A DNA stretch of 9,436 bases, taken from positions 1-9,436 of the forward strand of contig JADFMW010000100.1 in the NCBI GenBank assembly GCA_022563655.1, written 5' to 3'. Under the pieces are notes generated by a model, which made no database searches, had not been told where the DNA came from, and was given only the letters and a program-made list of their open reading frames with translations. This stretch comes from Pseudomonadota bacterium. Its GTDB lineage: Bacteria > Pseudomonadota > Alphaproteobacteria > JAAXGF01. Both the position numbers and the translations under genes were made by a program. Shown piece after piece: positions 1 to 5,966 of this stretch. How positions within the stretch are numbered: position 1 is the stretch's first letter; every line of letters starts with the position of its first letter.

Positions 1-1
1 G

Positions 2-655
2 GCGCGCCTCTACGACGGCCAGGGCGCCGACGAGCTCACCTTCCTCGACATCACCGCCTCGCACGAGGGCCGCGACACGCTCTACGACGTGGTCGCGCGC
101 ACCGCGGAAGAGTGCTTCATGCCGCTCACGGTGGGCGGCGGCGTGCGCGTCGTCGACGACATCCGCAAGCTCCTGCTCGCTGGCGCCGACAAGGTGTCGA
201 TCAACACCGCCGCGGTGAACCGCCCGGAGTTCGTGGCCGACGCCGCACGGGCGTTCGGCGCCCAGTGCATCGTCGTCGCGATCGACGCCAAGCGGACCGA
301 GTCCGGGGGGTTCGAGGTCTACACCCACGGCGGGCGCGCGCCCACCGGCCTCGACGCCGTCGGCTGGGCGCGGCGGATGGCCGAGTCGGGCGCCGGCGAG
401 ATCCTGCTCACCTCGATGGACCGCGACGGCACCAAGCGGGGCTTCGATATCGCGCTCACCCGCGCGGTGGCCGACGCGGTTCCGGTGCCGGTCGTCGCCT
501 CGGGCGGGGTCGGCGCGCTCGACCATCTGGTCGAGGGCGTGCGCGACGGCCACGCCAGCGCGGTGCTCGCCGCCTCGATCTTCCACTTCGGCACGCACTC
601 GATCGCCGAGGCCAGGGCGCACATGCGCGCGGCGGGCATTCCCGTCAGGCCGTGA
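2..655 (+). CDS. hisF: Imidazole glycerol phosphate synthase cyclase subunit HisF (5'-truncated by window edge)
   Basis: HisF is the cyclase half of the HisH-HisF synthase. It uses ammonia from HisH to convert PRFAR into imidazole glycerol phosphate and AICAR in the cytoplasm. The reading frame is open from base 2 and gives 217 residues ending at TGA 653-655, so roughly the first 35-40 residues (beta-strand 1 and the N-terminal catalytic Asp) lie outside the window. The visible barrel has the family landmarks in order: QGADELTFLDITAS, PLTVGGGVR, GADKVSINTAAV, CIVVAIDAKR, the catalytic-Asp strand LLTSMDRDGTKRG, and the phosphate-binding VVASGGVG. An internal GTG at 89 falls inside the conserved barrel and is not the start. 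hisI follows 58 bases downstream on the same strand, so the two are probably co-transcribed. Identity is certain; only the N terminus is unseen. Confidence 0.97.
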   Translation, partial: ARLYDGQGADELTFLDITASHEGRDTLYDVVARTAEECFMPLTVGGGVRVVDDIRKLLLAGADKVSINTAAVNRPEFVADAARAFGAQCIVVAIDAKRTESGGFEVYTHGGRAPTGLDAVGWARRMAESGAGEILLTSMDRDGTKRGFDIALTRAVADAVPVPVVASGGVGALDHLVEGVRDGHASAVLAASIFHFGTHSIAEARAHMRAAGIPVRP

Positions 656-713
656 ACGCGCGGTGACAGGCGGGCGAAAATTTGCTAACCGGGTGCCGAC
701 GGGGAGAGGACCA

Positions 714-1115
714 ATGGGCGCCGCGCCGACGAGCGACGAACTGATCGACGCCATCGCCTTCGACGCCGACGGGCTGGTGCCGGCGATCGCCCAGAGCCAC
801 GATTCGGGCGAGGTGCTGATGATGGCGTGGATGAACCGCGAAGCGGTCGAGGAGACGCTCGCCACCGGGCGGGTGTGCTACTTCTCGCGCTCGCGCGCGG
901 CGCTGTGGCGCAAGGGCGAGCGCTCGGGCCAGGTGCAACGGCTCGTCGAGCTGCGCATCGATTGCGACGGCGACACGCTGCTGCTGCGCGTCGAGCAGAC
1001 CGGCGCCGCGTGCCATACCGGCCAGCGGAGCTGCTTCTTCCGCGGCGTCGAGGGCGGCAAGCTGGTGACGCTCTCGGAGCCGATCGCCGATCCGGAGACG
1101 CTCTATGGCGGCTGA
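714..1115 (+). CDS. hisI: Phosphoribosyl-AMP cyclohydrolase HisI
   Basis: HisI is a zinc enzyme that opens the adenine ring of phosphoribosyl-AMP to give ProFAR, the third step of histidine synthesis. The 133-residue product is a monofunctional cyclohydrolase, not fused to HisE. It shows MMAWMN (36-41), CYFSRSR (55-61), WRKGERSG (65-72), the metal-binding DCDGD (83-87) and the three zinc cysteines C84, C100 (ACHTG) and C107 (SCFFR). I chose ATG 714 because GGGGAGAGGA lies just upstream (701-710). An in-frame GTG at 663 would add 17 poorly conserved-looking residues and has no comparable ribosome site. The 3' end overlaps hisE by 11 bases, which suggests translational coupling. Confidence 0.96.
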   Translation: MGAAPTSDELIDAIAFDADGLVPAIAQSHDSGEVLMMAWMNREAVEETLATGRVCYFSRSRAALWRKGERSGQVQRLVELRIDCDGDTLLLRVEQTGAACHTGQRSCFFRGVEGGKLVTLSEPIADPETLYGG

Positions 1116-1446
1116 CGCGAAGCCCGCGGCGGACCTCATCGAGGCGCTCTACGCGGTCATCGAATCGCGCCGCGGCGCCGATCCCGACGAATCCTATGTC
1201 GCCCGGACGCTCGCCGGCGGCACCGCGAAGGTCGCCCAAAAGCTCGGCGAGGAGGCGATCGAGACGGTCGTCGCCGCGCTCGGCGGCGGCCGCGACGAGG
1301 TGGTGCGCGAGAGCGCCGACCTGATCTTTCATCTGTTGATGCTGTGGGCCGACGCCGGGGTGCGGCCCGCCGAGGTGTTCGCCGAGCTCGAGCGCCGGCG
1401 CGGCACGTCGGGGCTCGCCGAGAAGGCCGCGCGGGCGGAGAAGTAA
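1105..1446 (+). CDS. hisE: Phosphoribosyl-ATP pyrophosphatase HisE
   Basis: HisE hydrolyses phosphoribosyl-ATP to phosphoribosyl-AMP and pyrophosphate, the second step of histidine synthesis. It supplies the substrate of HisI, encoded directly upstream. The 113-residue length fits the monofunctional all-alpha MazG-like family. The core is SYVARTLAGGTAKVAQKLGEE, continuing into IETVVAALGGGRDEVVRESADLIFH, with the acidic metal-binding residues (EE, E, ESAD) expected for this fold. The ATG at 1105 lies inside the last codons of hisI in another frame, so translation is probably coupled. The gene ends at TAA 1444-1446, and a nearly loopless palindrome begins 3 bases later. The coupled hisI-hisE pair takes the place of the fused hisIE of enteric bacteria. 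Confidence 0.96.
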   Translation: MAADAKPAADLIEALYAVIESRRGADPDESYVARTLAGGTAKVAQKLGEEAIETVVAALGGGRDEVVRESADLIFHLLMLWADAGVRPAEVFAELERRRGTSGLAEKAARAEK

Positions 1447-1449
1447 TAC

Positions 1450-1476
1450 GCAATGTCACAAATTTTGTGACATTGC
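1450..1476. repeat. Near-loopless 27-base palindrome after hisE
   Basis: Two perfect 13-base arms, GCAATGTCACAAA and its reverse complement, meet at one central T. The symmetry with almost no loop looks more like a dimeric regulator site (core TGTCACA / TGTGACA) than an intrinsic terminator. No T-run follows on the plus strand, although the transcript could still form a stem with an AU-rich loop and act as a processing or 3'-stabilising structure. The binding protein, if any, is not identified. Confidence 0.6.
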
Positions 1477-1500
1477 TGCGTTCAAACGCCACGCAGGCTT

Positions 1501-1533
1501 CCGCCGCAGGGGCGGCGGCCCGCAGTCGCGGGC
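1501..1533. repeat. Two adjacent GC-rich hairpins upstream of HIT gene
   Basis: CCGCCGC (1501-1507) pairs with GCGGCGG (1512-1518) across a 4-base loop. GCCCGC (1518-1523) pairs with GCGGGC (1528-1533) across another 4-base loop. The two stems share base 1518, so they would compete or stack. No U-tract follows. They are part of a run of inverted repeats that fills the hisE-HIT interval. Confidence 0.55.
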
Positions 1534-1534
1534 T

Positions 1535-1571
1535 CCGGATTTCAAACTGATTCAATCATTTTGAAATCCGG
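1535..1571. repeat. 12-bp perfect inverted repeat at probable HIT promoter
   Basis: CCGGATTTCAAA (1535-1546) and TTTGAAATCCGG (1560-1571) are perfect complements separated by 13 bases. The repeat directly abuts a TATAAG hexamer (1572-1577), so it covers the place where the -35 region of a HIT promoter would sit. It could be an operator or, if transcription starts upstream, an RNA stem. Only the symmetry is seen; the regulatory role is inferred. Confidence 0.55.
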
Positions 1572-1577
1572 TATAAG
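1551..1577 (+). promoter_or_regulatory. Possible promoter for HIT gene
   Basis: TTCAAT (1551-1556) and TATAAG (1572-1577) are separated by 15 bases. The -10 element is good, but the -35 element is weak and the spacing short. Transcription would start near 1584, about 25 bases before the ATG at 1609. The downstream half of a perfect 12-bp inverted repeat occupies the spacer. Confidence 0.35.
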
Positions 1578-1608
1578 CGCAATAGAGGGCGCCAACGAGC
1601 GAGGAGCC

Positions 1609-1983
1609 ATGGCCTACGATTCGAACAACATCTTCGCCAAAATTCTGCGCGGCGAGATCCCCAACGACACGGTCTACGAGGACGAGCGCGTGCTCGCCTT
1701 CCGCGACATCCAACCGCAAACGCCGGTGCACGTGCTCGTCATCCCCAAGGGCGAGTACGAGTCGATGGACGACTTCGCCGAGAACGGCTCGGACGCCGAG
1801 ATCGCCGCCGTGTTCCGCGCCGTCGCCAGCATCGCGCGCGACCACGGCGTCGCCGATTCGGGCTACCGCCTGCTCGCCAACACCGGCGCCGACGCGCATC
1901 AGGAGGTGCCCCACTTCCACGTCCATATCTTCGGCGGCCGCCGGCTGGGGCGCATGATCCGGCCCGCGCGCGACGACGATTAG
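1609..1983 (+). CDS. HIT-family (histidine triad) nucleotide hydrolase/transferase
   Basis: A small HIT-family protein of the Hint/HinT type. These hydrolyse nucleoside 5'-phosphoramidates or related adenylated metabolites in the cytoplasm. The 124-residue length is typical. The N-terminal signature NIFAKILRGEIPNDTVYED (7-25) and the triad HFHVHIFGG (H102, H104, H106) are intact; the middle histidine H104 is the expected nucleophile. NTGADAHQEVPHFH is the usual lead-in to the triad. The Cys often seen as FCKI in zinc-binding relatives is Ala here (FAKI). ATG 1609 is chosen because GAGGAG (1601-1606) is well placed; an in-frame start at 1561 would fall in an inverted repeat. Its substrate cannot be told from sequence. 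Confidence 0.93.
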   Translation: MAYDSNNIFAKILRGEIPNDTVYEDERVLAFRDIQPQTPVHVLVIPKGEYESMDDFAENGSDAEIAAVFRAVASIARDHGVADSGYRLLANTGADAHQEVPHFHVHIFGGRRLGRMIRPARDDD

Positions 1984-1984
1984 C

Positions 1985-2022
1985 GGCGTAATCCGAGCGA
2001 TTCCACTCGTTCGGATTACGCC
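1985..2022. terminator. Strong hairpin after HIT gene (possible terminator)
   Basis: GGCGTAATCCGA (1985-1996) pairs perfectly with TCGGATTACGCC (2011-2022). Inside it, GCGA pairs with TCGT, including one G-U, leaving a loop of TTCCAC. The resulting 16-bp stem starts 2 bases after the HIT stop codon. No T-run follows on either strand, so it is not a textbook intrinsic terminator. It could be a 3'-end stabilising or processing stem, or a member of a repeated extragenic palindrome family. Confidence 0.5.
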
Positions 2023-2053
2023 AGCCCGCGTCGCGATCGAACGCAGTTCGCCT

Positions 2054-2083
2054 TTGACCTGAGCAAGGGTGAACGGATATTGC
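2054..2083 (+). promoter_or_regulatory. Possible promoter for the cyclophilin gene
   Basis: TTGACC (2054-2059) and TATTGC (2078-2083) are spaced 18 bases apart, a fair -35 and a weak -10. Transcription would start near 2090, about 20 bases before the ATG and just upstream of the GAGGTGA ribosome site. It lies downstream of the HIT hairpin, which fits separate transcription of the two genes. Confidence 0.35.
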
Positions 2084-2111
2084 TCTGGCAACGCATCGAA
2101 CGAGGTGAGTC

Positions 2112-2684
2112 ATGATGGCGTCACGGGTAAGGCTCGCAGGTTTCATCGGCGTCGTCGCCGCCATCCTGTTGGCCGCGCCGCACGCGCTGGCGCAAACAGC
2201 GGGGGCAGACATGGAAAACACGCTCTACCTCGACCTCGAGGGAGGCCGCGTGATCATCGCCATGCGCCCCGACCTCGCGCCCAACCACGTCGCGCGCATC
2301 AAGGAGCTGGCGCGCGCCGGCTTCTACGACGGCCTCGTCTTCCACCGCGTGATCGACGGCTTCATGGCGCAGACCGGCGACCCCAAGGGCGACGGCACCG
2401 GCGGCTCGGGCCAGCGGCTCAAGGCCGAGTTCTCGGACGCCAAGCACGTCCGCGGCACCACGTCGATGGCGCGCGCGGGCCACCCCGACAGCGCCGATTC
2501 GCAGTTCTTCATCATGCTCGCGCCCGCGTCCCACCTCGACGGCAAGTACAGCGTCTGGGGCCAGGTGACCGAAGGCATGGACTACGTCGATCAGATCAAG
2601 AAAGGCCCGCCCGAGAACAACGGCACCGTCACCGACCCCGACCGCATCGTGCGCATGCGGGTCGCCGCGGACGTGGCGGAGTAA
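2112..2684 (+). CDS. Secreted cyclophilin-type peptidyl-prolyl cis-trans isomerase
   Basis: A 190-residue cyclophilin that would speed proline isomerisation during folding of exported proteins. Residues 1-28 look like a Sec signal peptide: basic MMASRVR, a hydrophobic stretch GFIGVVAAILLAA, and a likely cleavage after ALA (25-27) or ALAQ. The mature domain carries the active-site motif FHRVIDGFMAQTGDPKGDG (77-95, catalytic Arg79, Phe84, Gln87), SMARAG (118-123), SQFFI (130-134) and HLDGKYSVWG (141-150). The position of human cyclophilin A Trp121 is His141 here, which I would expect to lower cyclosporin affinity. Tandem ATGs sit at 2112 and 2115 behind GAGGTGA (2102-2108). The predicted location is periplasmic. 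Confidence 0.94.
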   Translation: MMASRVRLAGFIGVVAAILLAAPHALAQTAGADMENTLYLDLEGGRVIIAMRPDLAPNHVARIKELARAGFYDGLVFHRVIDGFMAQTGDPKGDGTGGSGQRLKAEFSDAKHVRGTTSMARAGHPDSADSQFFIMLAPASHLDGKYSVWGQVTEGMDYVDQIKKGPPENNGTVTDPDRIVRMRVAADVAE

Positions 2685-2867
2685 GAGGCGCGAACACCGC
2701 ATGTCATGGCGGAGCGGGGGTTAAACACGGGCTGGTGCGGCTGGTCGGGAAACGCGTCGGGGAGGGCTTGCGGCACCAGCGGGCCAAGGGACTTGATGCG
2801 GTCCAAGCCGGGGCCGGGCGCGTATTTGGTTTGGCAGATGGTGAAATAGTTAGCCTAAATCCGGGCT
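2685..2867. other. Gene-free convergent junction
   Basis: The plus-strand cyclophilin and the minus-strand ORF at 2868 end towards each other here. I see no convincing gene, no RNA gene and no strong hairpin with a T-run. Composition falls from very GC-rich on the left to AT-richer from about 2825 onward, which probably marks the left edge of acquired or less ameliorated DNA. Confidence 0.4.
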
Positions 2868-3125
2868 CTATATTTGGTATCTGGGGGGTGGAATATGCGC
2901 GTTGAGTAAATCCACCGTCAAATTCAACACACGTTCTTCGCCATCGTCTTCATCCAAATATTCCAGCGCGCCGCATATAGGTTCATTTAGTGCATTAAAC
3001 GTTGTCTCTGCCTCGCCGACGTCTATTGCCTCTCCTTCTTGATTTTGCGCCAGCGAGTGGAATACTGAAAACAGCACGTAGGCCAGTATGCGCTTGGCGC
3101 CTAGGGTGTCCTGCGCGACCGTCAT
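2868..3125 (-). CDS. Unrecognised 85-residue ORF, in frame downstream of pyrE
   Basis: I do not recognise this protein. From ATG 3125 it gives 85 residues: an alanine- and leucine-rich helical start (ILAYVLFSVFHSLAQ), then an acidic C-terminal half with LEYLDEDDGEERV and a VLNLTVDLL helix. The reading frame stays open 40 codons further upstream, up to the TAA that ends pyrE (3246-3248), in the same frame as pyrE. That upstream stretch has no ATG, GTG or TTG. ATG 3125 lacks a clear ribosome site, so the true start, and whether it is translated separately, are uncertain. It could be a small gene in the pyrE transcript, or the remnant of a C-terminal extension cut off by a nonsense mutation. Base composition resembles pyrE rather than the GC-rich flanks. 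Confidence 0.4.
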   Translation of the reverse strand: MTVAQDTLGAKRILAYVLFSVFHSLAQNQEGEAIDVGEAETTFNALNEPICGALEYLDEDDGEERVLNLTVDLLNAHIPPPRYQI

Positions 3126-3245
3126 TGCGTCGCGGGCGAGCGCATAGAGCGCGCCAGAACCTGCAAGCGTGTTACACGCTGTCAGTTCATGATAGGCACG
3201 TTTCAGGCTGGCTATAGACAGGTGTGAACTACGCTGACTTTGAGG

Positions 3246-3842
3246 TTACAGTGCAAAATCATCTGCTGTCAGCAGTGCAATCAATTGCACGCCATGCTGC
3301 CCGAGATTTTCCTTCGCACCTTCCAGCCGATCTACGACGGTAATGACTTGGTTAACGATGCAGCCTTCGCGTCTCGCCGCCTCGACAGCCTTTAGAACAG
3401 ACCCACCGGTCGTCGTTACGTCATCCAATAGGACGGCGCGCTTGTTAGAGAGGGTTTCGTTCGCAGCTATCTCAGCTATGCCCTCAATCAAGCGCCTAGT
3501 ACCATGCTTTTTTTCCTGCTTTCGCACGAAGAACCCCGGAATGGACCTGGATCCAAAGCTCTTTTGGCAGACGCAAGCGACAATTGGAACAGCCCCCATT
3601 TCGAGGCCACCGATCAGATCTATCTCCCCTGGGGAAAGAATATCCAAAATCAGTTCCGCAATTAGATTCGCGCCCTCTGGATCAAAGGTCGTCGGCTTCA
3701 TATCAAAATAGAAATTGCTAACGGCCCCGGATGCCAGCCGCATCTCGGGACCGCGAATAAGTGATTTCTCTTCAATGATACGTGCTAAGCGCGACTTTCT
3801 GGGATCGCGTTCATAGCTTTGTTCCGCTGTGGCTGCTGGCAT
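3246..3842 (-). CDS. pyrE: Orotate phosphoribosyltransferase-like protein
   Basis: The expected reaction is orotate plus PRPP to orotidine 5'-monophosphate and pyrophosphate, the fifth step of pyrimidine synthesis. The 198-residue length fits the family. Motifs: SLIRGPEMRLASGAVSNFYFDMKP (27-50, substrate-binding region), GGLEMGAVPI (78-87), the mobile catalytic loop RKQEKKHGT (107-115) with its Lys and His residues, and the PRPP-binding motif AVLLDDVTTTGGS (136-148). I chose ATG 3842 because a G-rich ribosome site (AGGGGGGG) ends 2 bases before it. The ATG at 3899 would add 19 residues and lies in an inverted repeat. The gene is clearly less GC-rich than hisF, yifB or purM, suggesting transfer. 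It may be a second pyrE; a specialised PRTase acting on another substrate cannot be excluded. Confidence 0.85.
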   Translation of the reverse strand: MPAATAEQSYERDPRKSRLARIIEEKSLIRGPEMRLASGAVSNFYFDMKPTTFDPEGANLIAELILDILSPGEIDLIGGLEMGAVPIVACVCQKSFGSRSIPGFFVRKQEKKHGTRRLIEGIAEIAANETLSNKRAVLLDDVTTTGGSVLKAVEAARREGCIVNQVITVVDRLEGAKENLGQHGVQLIALLTADDFAL

Positions 3843-3884
3843 CGCCCCCCCTACGATTGCTGCATTGATGACAACACCGTCACG

Positions 3885-3930
3885 ACAAGATATTGACATA
3901 TCTTGTGCAGCGCATCCTATAGGATGCGCT
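3885..3930. promoter_or_regulatory. Two inverted repeats in the pyrE leader (operator or RNA stems)
   Basis: Bases 3909-3930 are a perfect 22-base palindrome with half-site AGCGCATCCTA and no spacer. Three bases away, ACAAGATAT (3885-3893) pairs with ATATCTTGT (3898-3906) around TGAC. Both lie between the promoter and the chosen ATG of pyrE. The loopless 22-mer suggests a dimeric protein site; the second would make a tidy RNA hairpin. No T-run follows on the minus strand, so a classical UTP-sensitive attenuator is not supported. Confidence 0.5.
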
Positions 3931-3936
3931 TGGCAC

Positions 3937-4032
3937 TTACCGGTGTCCCATAATTTGACGTTTGCCGCGCGATTCCCGAAGGCCTACCACGCCAGCATCT
4001 TGTACCGCGGCCGCTAGCCCAGCACCAGTCAT
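3937..4032 (-). other. Possible 31-codon upstream ORF in the pyrE leader
   Basis: ATG 4032 opens a 31-codon frame ending in TAA at 3937, between the promoter and pyrE. The peptide is rich in Ala, Gly and Arg and resembles nothing I know. A G-rich stretch (GTGGGGTTGAG) lies upstream but is a poor ribosome site. A second short frame starts at ATG 4057, almost exactly at the predicted transcription start, and ends within the 22-base palindrome. Either could be a leader peptide; both could be chance. Confidence 0.2.
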
Positions 4033-4062
4033 ATCTCAACCCCACGACGGCGTTCATCGTGA

Positions 4063-4091
4063 ATTTTAGATAACGAGAATGGCAATGTCAA
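4063..4091 (-). promoter_or_regulatory. Near-consensus sigma-70-type promoter for pyrE
   Basis: On the minus strand TTGACA (4091-4086) is followed after exactly 17 bases by TAAAAT (4068-4063), which is 6/6 and 5/6 of the consensus hexamers. Transcription would start near 4056, giving a leader of about 210 bases before the pyrE ATG. This is the best promoter match in the window. Confidence 0.65.
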
Positions 4092-4345
4092 AGCAAAAAT
4101 AACACAACATCAACGGGTTGGAGGGGGAATCTGAGTCCTTTTTCAAAGACCTAGCTGTTTGTTCCGACTCTAGTTCTGAAAACTGGCGTTTAACCGATTC
4201 TCGCTAGGCCCTTTTTTTGCGCACAGTGAATTTTTCACCGCGTAGCCCGCTGCCAGTACCCCTTCCACTGACGCGACACTCTGTGCGCGAGTGCGGCTTT
4301 CGCGGCCAGCATGTAGAGCGTGCCGTTCGCCTTCCGGCGGTTACC
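4092..4345. other. AT-rich spacer between yifB 3' end and pyrE promoter
   Basis: I see no gene here. The stretch 4092-4225 is AT-rich compared with the flanks and includes a run of seven Ts (4212-4218). A small hairpin GTGAA / TTCAC (4226-4238) lies beside it, but in neither direction does hairpin-then-T-run order hold, so it is not called a terminator. CGCC / GGCG (4333-4344) forms a weak 4-bp hairpin just after the yifB stop codon. Confidence 0.4.
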
Positions 4346-5872
4346 TCACCGCGCCAGGTGGATGCGGCGGTAGCTGAGGGCCTCGGCGATGTGGATGCGG
4401 GCGACGTTGTCGGCGCCGTCGAGGTCGGCGAGCGTGCGCGCGACCTTGAGCACGCGGTGATAGCCGCGCGCCGATAATTTCAACGTCCCGGTCGCCTGGG
4501 TCAGCAGTTGGGCGCCGGCTTCTTCGGGCGTGGCGACGCGCATCAGGAGCGTGCCGTCGGCGACCGCGTTGGTGCGCACCGGGCGGCCCTCGCCGTCGAC
4601 CTCGCCGGCGTAGCGCTGGTTCTGGATCGCGCGCGCCTTGGCGACCCGGGCGGCGACCTCGGACGAGCCCTCGGCCGGCGGCGGCAGCGTCAGGTCGGCG
4701 GCGCTCACCTCGGGCACCTCGACGTGCAGGTCGATGCGGTCGAACAGCGGCCCCGAGATTCGCGACTGGTACTCGATCGCGCAACGCGGCACGCGCGTGC
4801 ACGCCCGCGCCGGGTCGTCGAGGTAGCCGCAGCGGCACGGGTTCATCGCCGCCACGAGCTGGACGCGCGAGGGATAGGTGACGTGCGCGTTGGCGCGCGC
4901 CACCACGACCTTGCCGCCTTCGAGCGGCTGGCGCAGCGCCTCGAGCGTCTGGCGCGCGAACTCGGGCAGCTCGTCGAGGAACAGGACGCCGAGGTGCGCG
5001 AGCGACATCTCGCCGGGCTTGGCTCGGGTGCCGCCGCCGACCATCGCCGCGAGCGACGCCGAGTGGTGCGGGTCGCGGAACGGCCGCCGCCGGGTCAGCC
5101 GGCCGCCGGCGAGCTCTCCGGCGACGCTGTGGATCATGCTCACCTCGAGCACCTCGGACGGCGCCAGCGGCGGCAGCAGCCCGGGCAGGCGCTGGGCCAG
5201 CATCGACTTGCCGGCGCCCGGCGGGCCGATCATCAGCAGGTTGTGGCCGCCGGCGGCGGTGACCTCGAGCGCCCGCTTGGCGGTCTCCTGGCCCTTGATG
5301 TCGCGCAGGTCGGCGTAGCTCGCGGTGTCGTCGGCGATCGCGGGTTCGGGCGGGGTCAGCACCTGCGTACCCTTGAAGTGGTTGACGAGCGCCAGCAGGC
5401 TCGGCGCGGCGAGCACCTCGGGGCCGTCCGCCCACGCCGCCTCGCCGCCGCACGCCGCCGGGCAGATCACACCGCGGCCGAGCGCCGCCGCGCCGATCGC
5501 CGCCGGCAGCACGCCCGAGACCGGCAGCAGAGCGCCGTCGAGCCCGAGCTCGCCGAGCGCGGTGTAGGCGGCGATCTCGTCGCCGGGCAGCACCCCCATG
5601 TTGACCAGGAGGCCGAGCGCGATGGGCAGGTCGAAGTGGCTGCCCTCCTTCAGCAGGTCGGCCGGCGCCAGGTTGACGGTGATGCGCTTGAGCGGCAGCG
5701 CCAGGCCCAGCGCGCCCAGGGCGGCGCGCACGCGCTCGCGCGATTCGCCCACCGCCTTGTCGGGCAGGCCGACCACGGTGAACGTCGGCAGCCCCGAGGC
5801 CATGTGGACCTGGACGTCGACCTCGCGCGCCTCGATGCCGTGAAACGCCACCGTGCTGACGTGGGCAACCAC
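4346..5872 (-). CDS. comM: YifB/ComM-family Mg-chelatase-like AAA+ ATPase
   Basis: The 508-residue product is a full-length YifB/ComM protein. In naturally transformable bacteria ComM is a hexameric helicase that promotes branch migration of incoming DNA during recombination; in others its role is less clear. The N-terminal domain begins VSTVAFHGIEAREVDVQVH and has GLPTFTVVGLPDKAVGESRERV (27-48) and KRITVNLAPADL (62-73). The ATPase core carries Walker A GPPGAGKS (216-223), DPHHSAS (267-273), Walker B VLFLDELPEF (296-305) and sensor-like AAMNPC (341-346). Cysteines C346, C348, C358 and C364 form a probable zinc cluster, followed by SRISGPLFDRIDLHVEVP. The C-terminal domain has LSARGYHRVLKVARTLADL. 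The start is GTG 5872, preceded by GGGGAGGG five bases upstream. The gene has normal high-GC composition for this genome. Confidence 0.95.
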   Translation of the reverse strand: MVAHVSTVAFHGIEAREVDVQVHMASGLPTFTVVGLPDKAVGESRERVRAALGALGLALPLKRITVNLAPADLLKEGSHFDLPIALGLLVNMGVLPGDEIAAYTALGELGLDGALLPVSGVLPAAIGAAALGRGVICPAACGGEAAWADGPEVLAAPSLLALVNHFKGTQVLTPPEPAIADDTASYADLRDIKGQETAKRALEVTAAGGHNLLMIGPPGAGKSMLAQRLPGLLPPLAPSEVLEVSMIHSVAGELAGGRLTRRRPFRDPHHSASLAAMVGGGTRAKPGEMSLAHLGVLFLDELPEFARQTLEALRQPLEGGKVVVARANAHVTYPSRVQLVAAMNPCRCGYLDDPARACTRVPRCAIEYQSRISGPLFDRIDLHVEVPEVSAADLTLPPPAEGSSEVAARVAKARAIQNQRYAGEVDGEGRPVRTNAVADGTLLMRVATPEEAGAQLLTQATGTLKLSARGYHRVLKVARTLADLDGADNVARIHIAEALSYRRIHLAR

Positions 5873-5966
5873 TGCGACCCTCCCCCGCGATACGCGTTAC
5901 GCGAGTTTAGGCCGGGATGCCGTGCCAACGCCAGCGCGGACGGCCGCGGCGGGGCCGGATGCGCCG

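Noticed and set aside
685..1332. 215-codon minus-strand frame opposite hisI and hisE
   Set aside because: It is a shadow of two well-identified histidine genes and has Arg-rich, motif-free translation.
2069..2905. 278-codon plus-strand frame overlapping the cyclophilin gene
   Set aside because: It is out of frame with the cyclophilin, which has a signal peptide, ribosome site and active-site motifs. The Arg/Gly-rich translation is typical of GC-rich shadow frames.
3843..3899. Upstream ATG 3899 for pyrE
   Set aside because: It lies within an inverted repeat and lacks a ribosome site, whereas ATG 3842 has a strong G-rich one and gives a normal family length.
4207..4238. T-run next to a small hairpin as an intrinsic terminator
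   Set aside because: On the plus strand the T-run comes before the hairpin, and on the minus strand it is an A-run, so neither direction makes a terminator.
5912..5932. TTGGCACG on the minus strand as a sigma-54 -24 element before yifB
   Set aside because: The required GC of the -12 element is not present at the correct spacing (CCCGG instead of TTGC).
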